Source: DATAEK01 sp036258055
Lineage (GTDB): Bacteria > Acidobacteriota > Vicinamibacteria > Vicinamibacterales > 2-12-FULL-66-21
DNA length: 64,000 bases
Assembly: GCA_036258055.1 (NCBI GenBank)
Contig: DATAEK010000282.1
Location: forward strand, 1-64,000
Direction: 5' to 3'
The notes under the pieces are model-generated. The model did not search any database, was not told where the DNA came from, and saw nothing but the letters and a program-made list of their open reading frames with translations. Below are positions 8,051-16,013 of the stretch, one piece after another. The stretch's first letter is position 1. Each line of letters opens with the position of its first letter. A program made the position numbers and the translations under genes.

Positions 8051-9400
8051 TTACGCCGGCAATCGCAGCGTTGCCCGACAGCCGCGGGCGTCCGCGCGGT
8101 TCTCGAGCGCGAGCGTTCCGCCGTGCGCTTCGGCGATCTGGCGGCACAGCGCAAGGCCGATGCCCGAGCCCGTCGGCTTGGTCGTGAAGAACGGCACGAA
8201 CAGATTCGAGGTATCCGGCAAACCCGGTCCTTCGTCTTCGACCGTGACCTGCAGCCCTCCGTCAACCTTCTGCCAGTCGATCCACACATTGCCGCTCGTT
8301 TCGAGCGTGGCGTCCACGGCATTCCGCACGATGTTGATCAGCAGCTGCTCGAGCTGATCCGGATCCGCGTAGATCTCCACATCGTCGGTCGCCTTGACGG
8401 CGACGGGCAGGCGGTTCTCGAGCTCCGCGATGCGGTGGGCGATCGGCGCGATTTGAATCGTGCGCTGTTGCGGTTTGGGCAGGCGCGCAAGCTGAGCGTA
8501 GGCGCGGAGAAAACGGCCGAGCGCGCCCGAGCGGGTCTCGATCAGGCTGAGGCCGTCCTGAATCTCGCCGGCTCGCGGAATGTCCGGCACTCTCGAGATC
8601 ATGCGCTTGATGCTGTGCGCGATCGACTTGATGGGCGTCAGCGAGTTGTTGATCTCGTGAGACAGGACGCGGACGATGCGCTGCCAGGCCTGCTGCTCCT
8701 CTTCACGGAGCGACCGCGTGAGGTCGGCGAAGACGAGCAGATGATGCGGCTTGCCGTCGCGGCGGAACGTCGATCGCCGCAGCTCGAGGCGGCCGCTTTC
8801 AGGCCCGAACGGCCGATCGAGCAGGCGCGGCGTGTCGCCCTCGAGGCAGCGCGCGAGGCGCAGCTCCTGTGCATGGCGGCCGAGCAGCCGTGCCGCCGGT
8901 TGCCCGAGCAGCCGCTCACCGGCGGCGTTGACGAGCACGAGCGTCTCGTCCATGTCGAACGCGAAGACCGCGACGTCGATCGCCCCCATGACGCTTTGCA
9001 GGAGCGCGGTCGACTCGACGGCCTCCGTCCGCTGCCGCTGCAAGGTGTCACCGAGCGCGTTGATCTCGTGCATCACGAGATCGACGGCGCTGCCCGGCTT
9101 CGCGCCCGCGCCACGAATGGAGTAGTCACCTTCACGCAGGGCTCCCAGCAGATTTGCCTGAAGGTAGAGCGCACGCGTGACCATCTGGTAAGCCAGTGCT
9201 GCGGCACCGATCCAGACGACGAGCACGACTGTCGTCAACGTCCACCGCACTTCAAATGTGTAGGCCTCCCCCCAGGTGAGGGCGAGGAGCGCGAGGCCGG
9301 CTGGTACGCCGGCCATCAGCGTGAGCAGCAGCACAGACTGCTCGAGGCTCCGGTGCAGCCCCTTGGTGCGGCCGGGACGATCCTTACTCGCGGACGCCAT
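8051..9400 (-). CDS. NtrY-like sensor histidine kinase
   Basis: 449 residues. Two N-terminal transmembrane helices (about 22-42 and 53-74) enclose only a short loop, so it likely senses an intracellular or membrane signal. A HAMP-like linker, a PAS domain (about 127-225), the phosphorylated-histidine region VLSHEINNSLTP (His near 245) and a HATPase_c domain follow; the last has NIVRNAVDA, DEGPGLPD and GSGIGLALCRQI. The ATG lies inside the 3' end of the response-regulator gene (17-nt overlap), marking it as the partner kinase. Such NtrY-type pairs often control envelope or nitrogen functions; the target here is unknown. Confidence 0.92.
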   Translation of the reverse strand: MASASKDRPGRTKGLHRSLEQSVLLLTLMAGVPAGLALLALTWGEAYTFEVRWTLTTVVLVVWIGAAALAYQMVTRALYLQANLLGALREGDYSIRGAGAKPGSAVDLVMHEINALGDTLQRQRTEAVESTALLQSVMGAIDVAVFAFDMDETLVLVNAAGERLLGQPAARLLGRHAQELRLARCLEGDTPRLLDRPFGPESGRLELRRSTFRRDGKPHHLLVFADLTRSLREEEQQAWQRIVRVLSHEINNSLTPIKSIAHSIKRMISRVPDIPRAGEIQDGLSLIETRSGALGRFLRAYAQLARLPKPQQRTIQIAPIAHRIAELENRLPVAVKATDDVEIYADPDQLEQLLINIVRNAVDATLETSGNVWIDWQKVDGGLQVTVEDEGPGLPDTSNLFVPFFTTKPTGSGIGLALCRQIAEAHGGTLALENRADARGCRATLRLPA

Positions 9401-10760
9401 ACTGTTGCAGCCGTCGATAGAGTGCGCTGCGGCTCATGCCGAGCTGCTGCGCGGCGAGCCGTACGTCACCGCCATGGCGCGCCAGGACCTTCTCGATGAA
9501 CACTCGTTCCGCGTCCTCGAGCGATTGCGCCTCCGGGTGCGCCTCGCTCCCCCTGGATGCATGCAGGCCAAGGTGTCGTGCCGCAATCGACGATGCGGCC
9601 GGATCGGCCATCAGGACCGCGCGCTCGACAGTGTGCCCAAGCTCGCGGACGTTGCCCGGCCACCGATGCGTCAGGAGCGTCGTCGTGGCGTCGGCGTCGA
9701 AACCGGTCAGCGCCTTCCGGTAGCGGGCCGCATAGTGCTCCAGGAAATGCGACGCCAGCGGCGCGATATCCTCCGGCCGATCGCGCAGAGGAGGGAGGCG
9801 GATGACGACCGTATTCAGCCGATAGAGCACGTCTTCGCGGAAGCGACCATTGGCAATTTCGGTATCGAGATCGGCATTGGTTGCCGAGAGCACGCGGACG
9901 TTGACGTATCGTAGACGTGAGGATCCTACTCTCTGCACCTCGCCTGTCTGCAGGACTCTCAGGAGCTTCGCCTGCAAACGCAGCGGCATGTTCGCAATCT
10001 CGTCGAGGAAGAGTGTTCCTTCGTCCGCCAGCTCGAAGCACCCGATGCGATCGAACCGCGCATCCGTGAACGCGCCCTTCACGTGACCAAAGAGCTCGCT
10101 TTCGGCGATGCCTTCCGCGAGCCCCCCGGCGTTCATCGTCACCATCGGGCGGCTCTTGCGCTCGGAGTACGCGTGGAGCCAGGTGGCCACGACTTCCTTG
10201 CCGGTACCGTGCTCGCCGGTGATCAGGACGGCGGCGTCCGATGGTGCAATCCGTTCGATGGTCTGGCGAATCTCCGCGATCGCCGGAGAGCTGCCGATGA
10301 ACGCCGGCGTGGCGCCCCGCTGCAGACGGGCGTTGGCCTCCTGTAGCCGCTGGCTCCGCCGAAGCGCGCGCCGCAGATCGATCTGCGTCCGCACGGTGAC
10401 GAGCAGCCGCTCGTCGTCCCACGGTTTTTCGATGTAATCGCGCGCGCCGCGACGCATGGCCTCGACGGCTCCGGCCACGCTGCTCCACGCGGTGACGACG
10501 AGGACTGGCAGCGTCGGATCGAGCGGCTTGATGCGCTCGAGCAGGTCGAGTCCCTCCTGGCCGGACGTCGTGTCTCGGGTGTAGTTCAGATCGAGGATGG
10601 CGAGGTCGAAATCGGAGGCCTCGAGCCGCTCGAGGGCCTCGCCGGGCGATCGCGCCTGGATCACTTCGTAGCCTTCATCGGACAAGAGCAGCGTGAGCGC
10701 GTTGAGGATGTCTGCCTGATCGTCGGCGACGAGGACGCGGACGGGACTGGTTTCCGCCAT
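9384..10760 (-). CDS. NtrC-family sigma-54-dependent response regulator
   Basis: 458 residues in three domains: a receiver (phospho-acceptor Asp57 in ILDLNYTRD), an AAA+ activator (Walker A GEHGTGKE, about 168-390) and a Fis-type HTH (DVRLAAQQLGMSRSALYRRL). The sigma-54 contact loop reads GAFTDA rather than GAFTGA. The receiver carries an unusual TRDTTSGQEGL insertion after Asp57, which the PP2C-linked receiver encoded divergently at 11219 shares. It should activate sigma-54 promoters after phosphorylation by the overlapping kinase. Confidence 0.93.
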   Translation of the reverse strand: MAETSPVRVLVADDQADILNALTLLLSDEGYEVIQARSPGEALERLEASDFDLAILDLNYTRDTTSGQEGLDLLERIKPLDPTLPVLVVTAWSSVAGAVEAMRRGARDYIEKPWDDERLLVTVRTQIDLRRALRRSQRLQEANARLQRGATPAFIGSSPAIAEIRQTIERIAPSDAAVLITGEHGTGKEVVATWLHAYSERKSRPMVTMNAGGLAEGIAESELFGHVKGAFTDARFDRIGCFELADEGTLFLDEIANMPLRLQAKLLRVLQTGEVQRVGSSRLRYVNVRVLSATNADLDTEIANGRFREDVLYRLNTVVIRLPPLRDRPEDIAPLASHFLEHYAARYRKALTGFDADATTTLLTHRWPGNVRELGHTVERAVLMADPAASSIAARHLGLHASRGSEAHPEAQSLEDAERVFIEKVLARHGGDVRLAAQQLGMSRSALYRRLQQYGVRE

Positions 10761-10857
10761 GCAATCAATGCAGCAAGTAAGATGTATGCCATTCCGGGTG
10801 ACGCGGGTCGAACCCCGGTGCGTCCGCCATCGTATCAGCGGCAGGTCTTACCAGTCC

Positions 10858-10930
10858 GGGGGACTTCGTCCCCCAGACCCCCTATCGCCGTCGCTCGCGG
10901 GGCCCCTGCGCCCCGCGCTCCGGCGGGGGT
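10858..10930. repeat. family-2 intergenic hairpin repeat, copy 1 (inverse orientation)
   Basis: This lies in the 458-bp divergent gap between the NtrC-like regulator and the PP2C-linked regulator. It holds a 7-bp hairpin, GGGGGAC (10858-10864) with GTCCCCC (10868-10874), and the 15-nt core GCCGTCGCTCGCGGG (10887-10901), whose reverse complement occurs at 30112-30126. I find no gene in the rest of the gap (10761-11218). Confidence 0.65.
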
Positions 10931-11218
10931 GCCGTTGGTGGGCCGCATCAGGGCCTGATACGCAGAGCACGCGAGAGACGCGGCGGACGCCGCTACGTCT
11001 GTCGCGCCAAGGGTCCCTGCTCAGCGCGTTAGACGAAGGTTGAGCGCGGATGTTTGCCGGGACGAAACCGCGTCGCAGTCGCGCGACTCGAGGTCGCGCG
11101 AACGGGACGGCCCGCCGGACCGCGATCGCCGACTGCCGGCATTTCGGGTGCCGGACGGCTGGTACGGCTCTTGGAGCACCTGATCTCGCGCATGTTCGAG
11201 ATCTTCACGGAATTCCGC

Positions 11219-12361
11219 ATGTCCACCGAGAAGGATCCGACACCCGCACGCGTGCTGGTCGCCGACGATCAGCCCGACGTGCTCGAGGCACTCCGCTGGC
11301 TGCTCACGGGCGAGGGCTATGAGGCGCAGTTCGTGAGCTCGACCGACGCCGTCATGGAACGGCTGCGCGCCGAGGCATTCGATCTCCTGCTGATGGATCT
11401 CAATTACACACGAGATACGACGTCGGGCCGTGAGGGGCTCGAGTTGATCCCTCGCGTGCGCACCCACATGCCGGCGCTTCCCATCGTCGTCATGACCGGC
11501 TGGGGCAGCATCGACACCGCAGTCGAAGCCATGCGCCGCGGCGCGAAGAGCTTCGTCCAGAAGCCCTGGGAGGACGTCACGCTGCTCGAGATCCTGGAGC
11601 GGGAGATCGCGGACGCCCGTGCGGCCCGGCGGCGGGATCAGAAACAGCAGCGCGAGATCGAGGAAGCTCGACTGATTCAGCGCGGCTTGCTCCCGACGTC
11701 CGTCCCCCAGGTTCCCGGCGTCCAGCTCGCGGTGGCGTGGCAGCCGGCCAACGGCGTGGGCGGTGACTGTTTCGATACGCTCGGCTTCGGCAACGTGCTT
11801 GGCGTGTCGATCGCCGATATCGCCGGCAAAGGGCTGCCGGCGGCGCTGCTCATGTCCAACCTGCAGGCCGCCGTGCGCGCCTTTGCGCAGGAATCGGTAC
11901 CGCCGTCGTCGATCTGCGCCAGCGTGAATCGGCTGCTGTGCCGCAATATGGCGAGCGGGCGCTTCGCGACGTTCTGCTACGCGCGCATCGACGTGCCCGG
12001 CCGGCGCGTCGTCTACGCGAACGCCGGGCACAACCCGCCGCTGGTCGTGCGGACGGGAGGGGTCGTCGACCTCCTCTCCGAAGGCGGAATGGTCCTCGGC
12101 GTATTCCCCGAGACGGGATACGAGCAAGGCGAGGTGCCGATCGAGGCCGGCGACCGTCTCGTGTTCTACACCGACGGCATCACCGAGGCCCGCAGCCCGG
12201 AGGGCGAGGAGTACGGCGAGGATCGCCTTACTGCATGCGCGCTCTCGAACCGCTCGGCGTCCGTCGAGTCGATGAAGGACGCGCTCCTCGCCGATGTGAA
12301 CGCATTCACCGGCGGTCAGTTCGAAGACGATGCGACGCTGATTGTCGTGGGGATCGCCTAG
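11219..12361 (+). CDS. response regulator with PP2C/SpoIIE-type serine phosphatase output
   Basis: About 380 residues from the ATG at 11219; an ATG at 11192 is also possible. A receiver domain (Asp60 in LMDLNYTRD, Lys in KPWED) is joined by a coiled coil (about 120-150) to an RsbU-like phosphatase. Phosphatase motifs seen are GGDCFD, SIADIAGKGLPAALL, ANAGHNPPLVV, FYTDGITEARSPEG and the terminal DDATLIVVG. Such proteins dephosphorylate an anti-sigma-factor antagonist in partner-switching stress responses. The receiver is very like that of the divergent NtrC protein, so both may take phosphate from the same kinase. No antagonist gene is adjacent. Confidence 0.92.
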   Translation: MSTEKDPTPARVLVADDQPDVLEALRWLLTGEGYEAQFVSSTDAVMERLRAEAFDLLLMDLNYTRDTTSGREGLELIPRVRTHMPALPIVVMTGWGSIDTAVEAMRRGAKSFVQKPWEDVTLLEILEREIADARAARRRDQKQQREIEEARLIQRGLLPTSVPQVPGVQLAVAWQPANGVGGDCFDTLGFGNVLGVSIADIAGKGLPAALLMSNLQAAVRAFAQESVPPSSICASVNRLLCRNMASGRFATFCYARIDVPGRRVVYANAGHNPPLVVRTGGVVDLLSEGGMVLGVFPETGYEQGEVPIEAGDRLVFYTDGITEARSPEGEEYGEDRLTACALSNRSASVESMKDALLADVNAFTGGQFEDDATLIVVGIA

Positions 12362-12481
12362 ACACGGGGCTCAGCGCTCGGCGCTGGCGCGGCGGTCATG
12401 ATCGCCTCGGCGCTCACTGCCGCCTACGTCCGGCGCGTCGAGCCACGCGTCGATCCGCTGACGGCGCTGCGGGCGCAATGA
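12362..12481 (+). pseudogene. remnant: C-terminus of a MacB/ADOP-type ABC transporter permease
   Basis: Directly after the stop of the PP2C-linked regulator, one frame reads about 39 codons ending in VRRVEPRVDPLTALRAQ and a stop at 12479-12481. The hydrophobic segment (ALGAGAAVMIASALTAAYV) followed by R-V-DP-x-x-ALR is the characteristic C-terminus of MacB/FtsX and ADOP-family permeases. The other ~400-800 residues are absent, so this looks like the tail of a deleted gene. It marks an old deletion junction near 12360. Confidence 0.7.
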
Positions 12482-12499
12482 TTCCGATCGCCGTCAGGT

Positions 12500-13522
12500 T
12501 CAGGCGATCGCTCTCGCGGCCTCTCGCGCGTAGTAGGTGATGATGATGTCCGCACCGGCGCGGCGGATCGATGTGAGCGTTTCGAGCATTGCGCGCGGCT
12601 CGTCGATCCAGCCGTTTCGGGCAGCGGCTTTCAGCATCGCGTACTCGCCGCTGACGTGATACGCCGCCGTTGGCAGACCGAATTCCGCCTTCACTCTGGC
12701 AATCACGTCCAGATAGGTCATCGCGGGCTTGACCATCACGATGTCCGCGCCCTCGTCGACGTCGAGCGCGACCTCGCGGAGCGCTTCCTCGACGTTGGCG
12801 GGATCCATCTGGTGCGAGCGCCGGTCGCCGAACGCCGGCGCCGAGTCGGCGGCTTCGCGGAACGGACCGTAGAACGCGGAACAGTACTTCGCCGCGTACG
12901 ACATGATCGCCACCTGGTTGAACCCGGCATCGTCGAGCGCGGAGCGAATCCGGCCGACACGGCCGTCCATCATGTCGGACGGCGCCACGATGTCGGCGCC
13001 GGCTGCGGCGTGTGAGAGCGCCGCCCGCGCCAATTGCTCGACCGTTGCGTCGTTGGTGACCTCGTCGTCGACGATGATGCCGCAGTGTCCGTGTGACGTG
13101 TACTCGCAGAGGCACACGTCGGTGATGAGCAGCAGTCCTGGGACGTCGCGCTTGATCGCGCGGACGGCCATTTGCACCGGTGCTTCGGCGTCGTAGGCGC
13201 CCGACCCGATCGAGTCCTTTTCATCAGGCAGACCGAAGAGCAGAATCCCGGGGATTCCTTCGGCTTTCGCGGCTGCCGCTTCGGCGACCGCCTGATCCAC
13301 GGAGAGATGGAAGACGCCGGGCATCGACGAGATCTCGCGCCGCAGGCCCTCACCACTTCGCACGAACATCGGGTAGACGAAGTTCTCGGGCGACAATCGC
13401 GTCTCGCGGACCAGCGCGCGGACCGCCGCGGACCGCCGGAGCCGTCGCGGGCGATGTCGAAGGTCGAGCTGCGCCCGCCGCGACGTCTCGACGCCACTTG
13501 GAGATGAAGTCTTGGTGGCCAT
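12500..13522 (-). CDS. hemB: delta-aminolevulinic acid dehydratase / porphobilinogen synthase (HemB)
   Basis: 340 residues from the ATG at 13522, which shares its first base with the stop codon of the upstream cobA/hemD gene. It condenses two 5-aminolevulinates to porphobilinogen. Seen: N-terminal PMFVRSG, the zinc-binding cysteine motif DVCLCEYTSHGHCG (the Zn-dependent type), the first Schiff-base lysine in YAAKYCSAFYGPFREA, and the second in MVKPAMTYLD. It is the last gene of a seven-gene minus-strand operon. Confidence 0.97.
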   Translation of the reverse strand: MATKTSSPSGVETSRRAQLDLRHRPRRLRRSAAVRALVRETRLSPENFVYPMFVRSGEGLRREISSMPGVFHLSVDQAVAEAAAAKAEGIPGILLFGLPDEKDSIGSGAYDAEAPVQMAVRAIKRDVPGLLLITDVCLCEYTSHGHCGIIVDDEVTNDATVEQLARAALSHAAAGADIVAPSDMMDGRVGRIRSALDDAGFNQVAIMSYAAKYCSAFYGPFREAADSAPAFGDRRSHQMDPANVEEALREVALDVDEGADIVMVKPAMTYLDVIARVKAEFGLPTAAYHVSGEYAMLKAAARNGWIDEPRAMLETLTSIRRAGADIIITYYAREAARAIA

Positions 13523-15063
13523 CAGCGTGTGGGCTCCGGTTCCTCTGCCTTGCTGAAGTGATCGACCAGCGCGTCCACGAGGTCCGGGATGGTGTAGCGC
13601 TTCGGCATGACCGTCGTGTCGATGTCGAGCTGCTGCGCCGCCTCGGCCGTGACGGGACCGATGCATGCCACGACCGTCGTGCTCAGGAGGTCGGCCGCCT
13701 GCTCCTGGCCGAAGATCGTCGCGAAATTGCGTACGCTGGAGGCGCTCGTGAACGTCACGGCGGCGATCTGCCGGTCGAGCAGCATCCGGTAGACGTCGTG
13801 ATCGCCGTCGCGATCGGGTGCGCCCAGAACGGTGCGATAGGCCACGACTTCAACCACCTCCGCGCCGCCGGCACGTAACTCGTCCGCGAGCAGTTCACGC
13901 GCGATGTCCGCGTGGGGCAGGAGGAACCTCGTGCCGGCCAGCCGGCCCTCCTCGCGAAGCGCATCGGCGACGGCTTCCGCTCGGTACTCCTCGGGCGTCA
14001 GGTCCACGCGAATCCCGTAGCGTGAAAACCGCGACGCTGTCGACGGCCCCACTGTGCAGATGCGGACCCCTTTGAGATCCCGCACATCGCCGGTCGCAAG
14101 GAGCCGGGCCATGAAGTGATCCACCGCGTTCGCGCTGGTAAGGATGATCCAATCGAACGTGCCGGCCTCCAGGCACGCGTGGTCGAGGGCCGCGAGATCT
14201 TCCGGCGGCGCGATCTGGATCGTCGGCGCGAAGATCGCTTCAGCGCCTCGTTCCTCCAGCATCTCGATCAGCTCGCCAGCCTGCTCGCGCGATCGCGTCA
14301 CGACAATCCGCTTGCCGAAGAGCGGGCGCTCGTCGAACCATCGCAAATGCTCGCGAAGACCGACGACGGCCCCAACGATAAGCAGCGCTGCGGCCCCGTC
14401 CCGAGCCTGATTCGCGATGTCGCCAAGCGTGCCGGTGATCGTGCGTTGGGAGGGCGTGGTGCCCTCGTAGATGAGCGCGGCGGACTCGTCCGCGTTCCGC
14501 CCGTGCGATTGCAGCGCCGCAGTGATGGCGCCGATCTGTTTTGCGCCGGCGTAGCACGCAAGCGTGCCGCCGACCCCGGCGAGCCTCGCCCAGTCCACCT
14601 GCGGCGGCGTGTCCGTTTCCCCTTCGTGTCCACGCACCAGCGTGAGCACATCGCCCGCGCCCGGATAGGTGATCGGCACACCGGCATAGGCCGCGCCACC
14701 GAGCGCGGCCGGAATGCCCGGCACGACTTCGAACGGAACACCCTGTTCGTGCAGGAACAGGGCTTCCTTGCCGCCGCTGTCGAACACGAACGGATCGCCC
14801 CACTTGAGACGCACGACGGTCCTGCCTTCACGGGCCTTCTCGGCGAGGAGGAAACAGATCGCGTCCTGATCGAGCGGCTTCGGCGCGGCGGGACCGACGT
14901 CGATGCGTTCGGCGTCCGCGCGCGCCAAGCGCAGGAGCCGTGCGTGCACACGATGGTCGTAGACGACGACGTCGGCGGCCTGCAGCCATCGCTGGCCGCG
15001 CACGCTGATGAGGGATGGATCGCCGGGTCCCGCCCCGACGATGTAGATACACGGGCGGCTCAG
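13522..15063 (-). CDS. hemD: uroporphyrinogen-III C-methyltransferase / uroporphyrinogen-III synthase fusion
   Basis: About 513 residues. The N-terminal half is SUMT/CobA: GAGPGDPSLISVRG, VVRLKWGDPFVFDSGGKEA, VPGIPAALGGAAYAGVPIT. It methylates uroporphyrinogen III to precorrin-2 for sirohaem or cobalamin. The C-terminal half (from about GKRIVVTRSREQAGE) is HemD, which closes hydroxymethylbilane to uroporphyrinogen III. The SAM-binding glycine loop lies upstream of the first canonical start (GTG, 15003). The frame stays open back to a CTG at 15063 that overlaps the hemC TGA and sits 6 nt behind a perfect AGGAGG, so I propose CTG initiation. If wrong, the enzyme would lack its first ~20 residues. 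Confidence 0.9.
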   Translation of the reverse strand: MSRPCIYIVGAGPGDPSLISVRGQRWLQAADVVVYDHRVHARLLRLARADAERIDVGPAAPKPLDQDAICFLLAEKAREGRTVVRLKWGDPFVFDSGGKEALFLHEQGVPFEVVPGIPAALGGAAYAGVPITYPGAGDVLTLVRGHEGETDTPPQVDWARLAGVGGTLACYAGAKQIGAITAALQSHGRNADESAALIYEGTTPSQRTITGTLGDIANQARDGAAALLIVGAVVGLREHLRWFDERPLFGKRIVVTRSREQAGELIEMLEERGAEAIFAPTIQIAPPEDLAALDHACLEAGTFDWIILTSANAVDHFMARLLATGDVRDLKGVRICTVGPSTASRFSRYGIRVDLTPEEYRAEAVADALREEGRLAGTRFLLPHADIARELLADELRAGGAEVVEVVAYRTVLGAPDRDGDHDVYRMLLDRQIAAVTFTSASSVRNFATIFGQEQAADLLSTTVVACIGPVTAEAAQQLDIDTTVMPKRYTIPDLVDALVDHFSKAEEPEPTR

Positions 15064-16013
15064 GACTTGCCTCCTCTGACTTCGTCGAGAATCTCGCGCG
15101 CGCCGGCTTCCGTGAGCTCCTGGGCCACGCGCTTGCCCAGGTCTTCAGGGCTGGTTGCAACCCCTTGGCGGTGGCGCTTGATGACATGGCGTCCGTCGAG
15201 CGACGTCACGACCGCATGCATGTCGAGCACCGTGCCATTGTGAATCACGATGCCTCCAAGGGGAAGCTGGCAGCCGCCTCCCAGGGCGTTGACGAGCGCC
15301 CGCTCGGCCGCGAGGGCAATGCCGGCCTCGATGTTGTGAAGCGGCTCCAGCACCCGCCGGGTCGCGCCATCGTCCGCACGCGTCTCGACCGCAATGATGC
15401 CCTGACCCGGGGCCGGAACGCAGCGATCGATTGGAAAAGCCGCCGAAATTCGACCCGTAAGGCCGAGGCGTTTCAGGCCTGCCGACGCCAGCACCAGCGC
15501 GTCGAAGTCGCCGCCATCGAGCTTGCGTAGCCGCGTGTCCACGTTGCCTCGAATCGGCAGGAACCGTCCACCCGGCACGAGCACAGCCAGCTGGGCCGCG
15601 CGCCTGACGCTGCTCGTACCAATCGACGGCGTTGCGCCGAGATGGTTGAGCGCCGCTGACAGGTCCCCCGATGGACTGGCCGGCGCCAGGATCAGGGCAT
15701 CGCGCGGGTCCTCACGCGGGAGCGTAGCTGCGATATCGAGCCCGTCCGGGAGAAGCGCCGGCATGTCCTTGGCGCTGTGCACGGCGAGGTGCACGTCGCC
15801 CCGAAGCAACGCGTCTTCAATCTCTTTCACGAACAGACGTTTTCCCCCAGCGGCCGCGAGCGGCGCGTCCTGCAGGCGGTCCCCTGACGTTTTGATCACG
15901 ACCAGATCGACACGGACGCCGTTGGCTTCGAGAAGCCCGGCGACCGTACGCGACTGCCAGAGAGCGAGCTGGCTGCCGCGGGTGCCGATGCGTAACGTCG
16001 TAGCCAGGCTCAC
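15060..16013 (-). CDS. hemC: porphobilinogen deaminase / hydroxymethylbilane synthase (HemC)
   Basis: 317 residues from a GTG at 16013 that overlaps the hemA stop as GTGA. It polymerises four porphobilinogens to hydroxymethylbilane. Seen: RIGTRGSQLALWQ at the N-terminus, HSAKDMPALLPDGL, SVRRAAQL, CVPAPGQGIIAVE, and the dipyrromethane-cofactor cysteine in GGGCQLPLGG (about residue 246). The strong Shine-Dalgarno near its 3' end (AGGAGG) serves the next gene. Its substrate comes from HemB and its product goes to the HemD half of the following fusion. Confidence 0.97.
   Translation of the reverse strand: MSLATTLRIGTRGSQLALWQSRTVAGLLEANGVRVDLVVIKTSGDRLQDAPLAAAGGKRLFVKEIEDALLRGDVHLAVHSAKDMPALLPDGLDIAATLPREDPRDALILAPASPSGDLSAALNHLGATPSIGTSSVRRAAQLAVLVPGGRFLPIRGNVDTRLRKLDGGDFDALVLASAGLKRLGLTGRISAAFPIDRCVPAPGQGIIAVETRADDGATRRVLEPLHNIEAGIALAAERALVNALGGGCQLPLGGIVIHNGTVLDMHAVVTSLDGRHVIKRHRQGVATSPEDLGKRVAQELTEAGAREILDEVRGGKS

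Noticed and set aside
11021..12127. 368-codon minus-strand frame opposite the PP2C-linked regulator
   Set aside because: Shadow of the phosphatase reading frame; no family resemblance.
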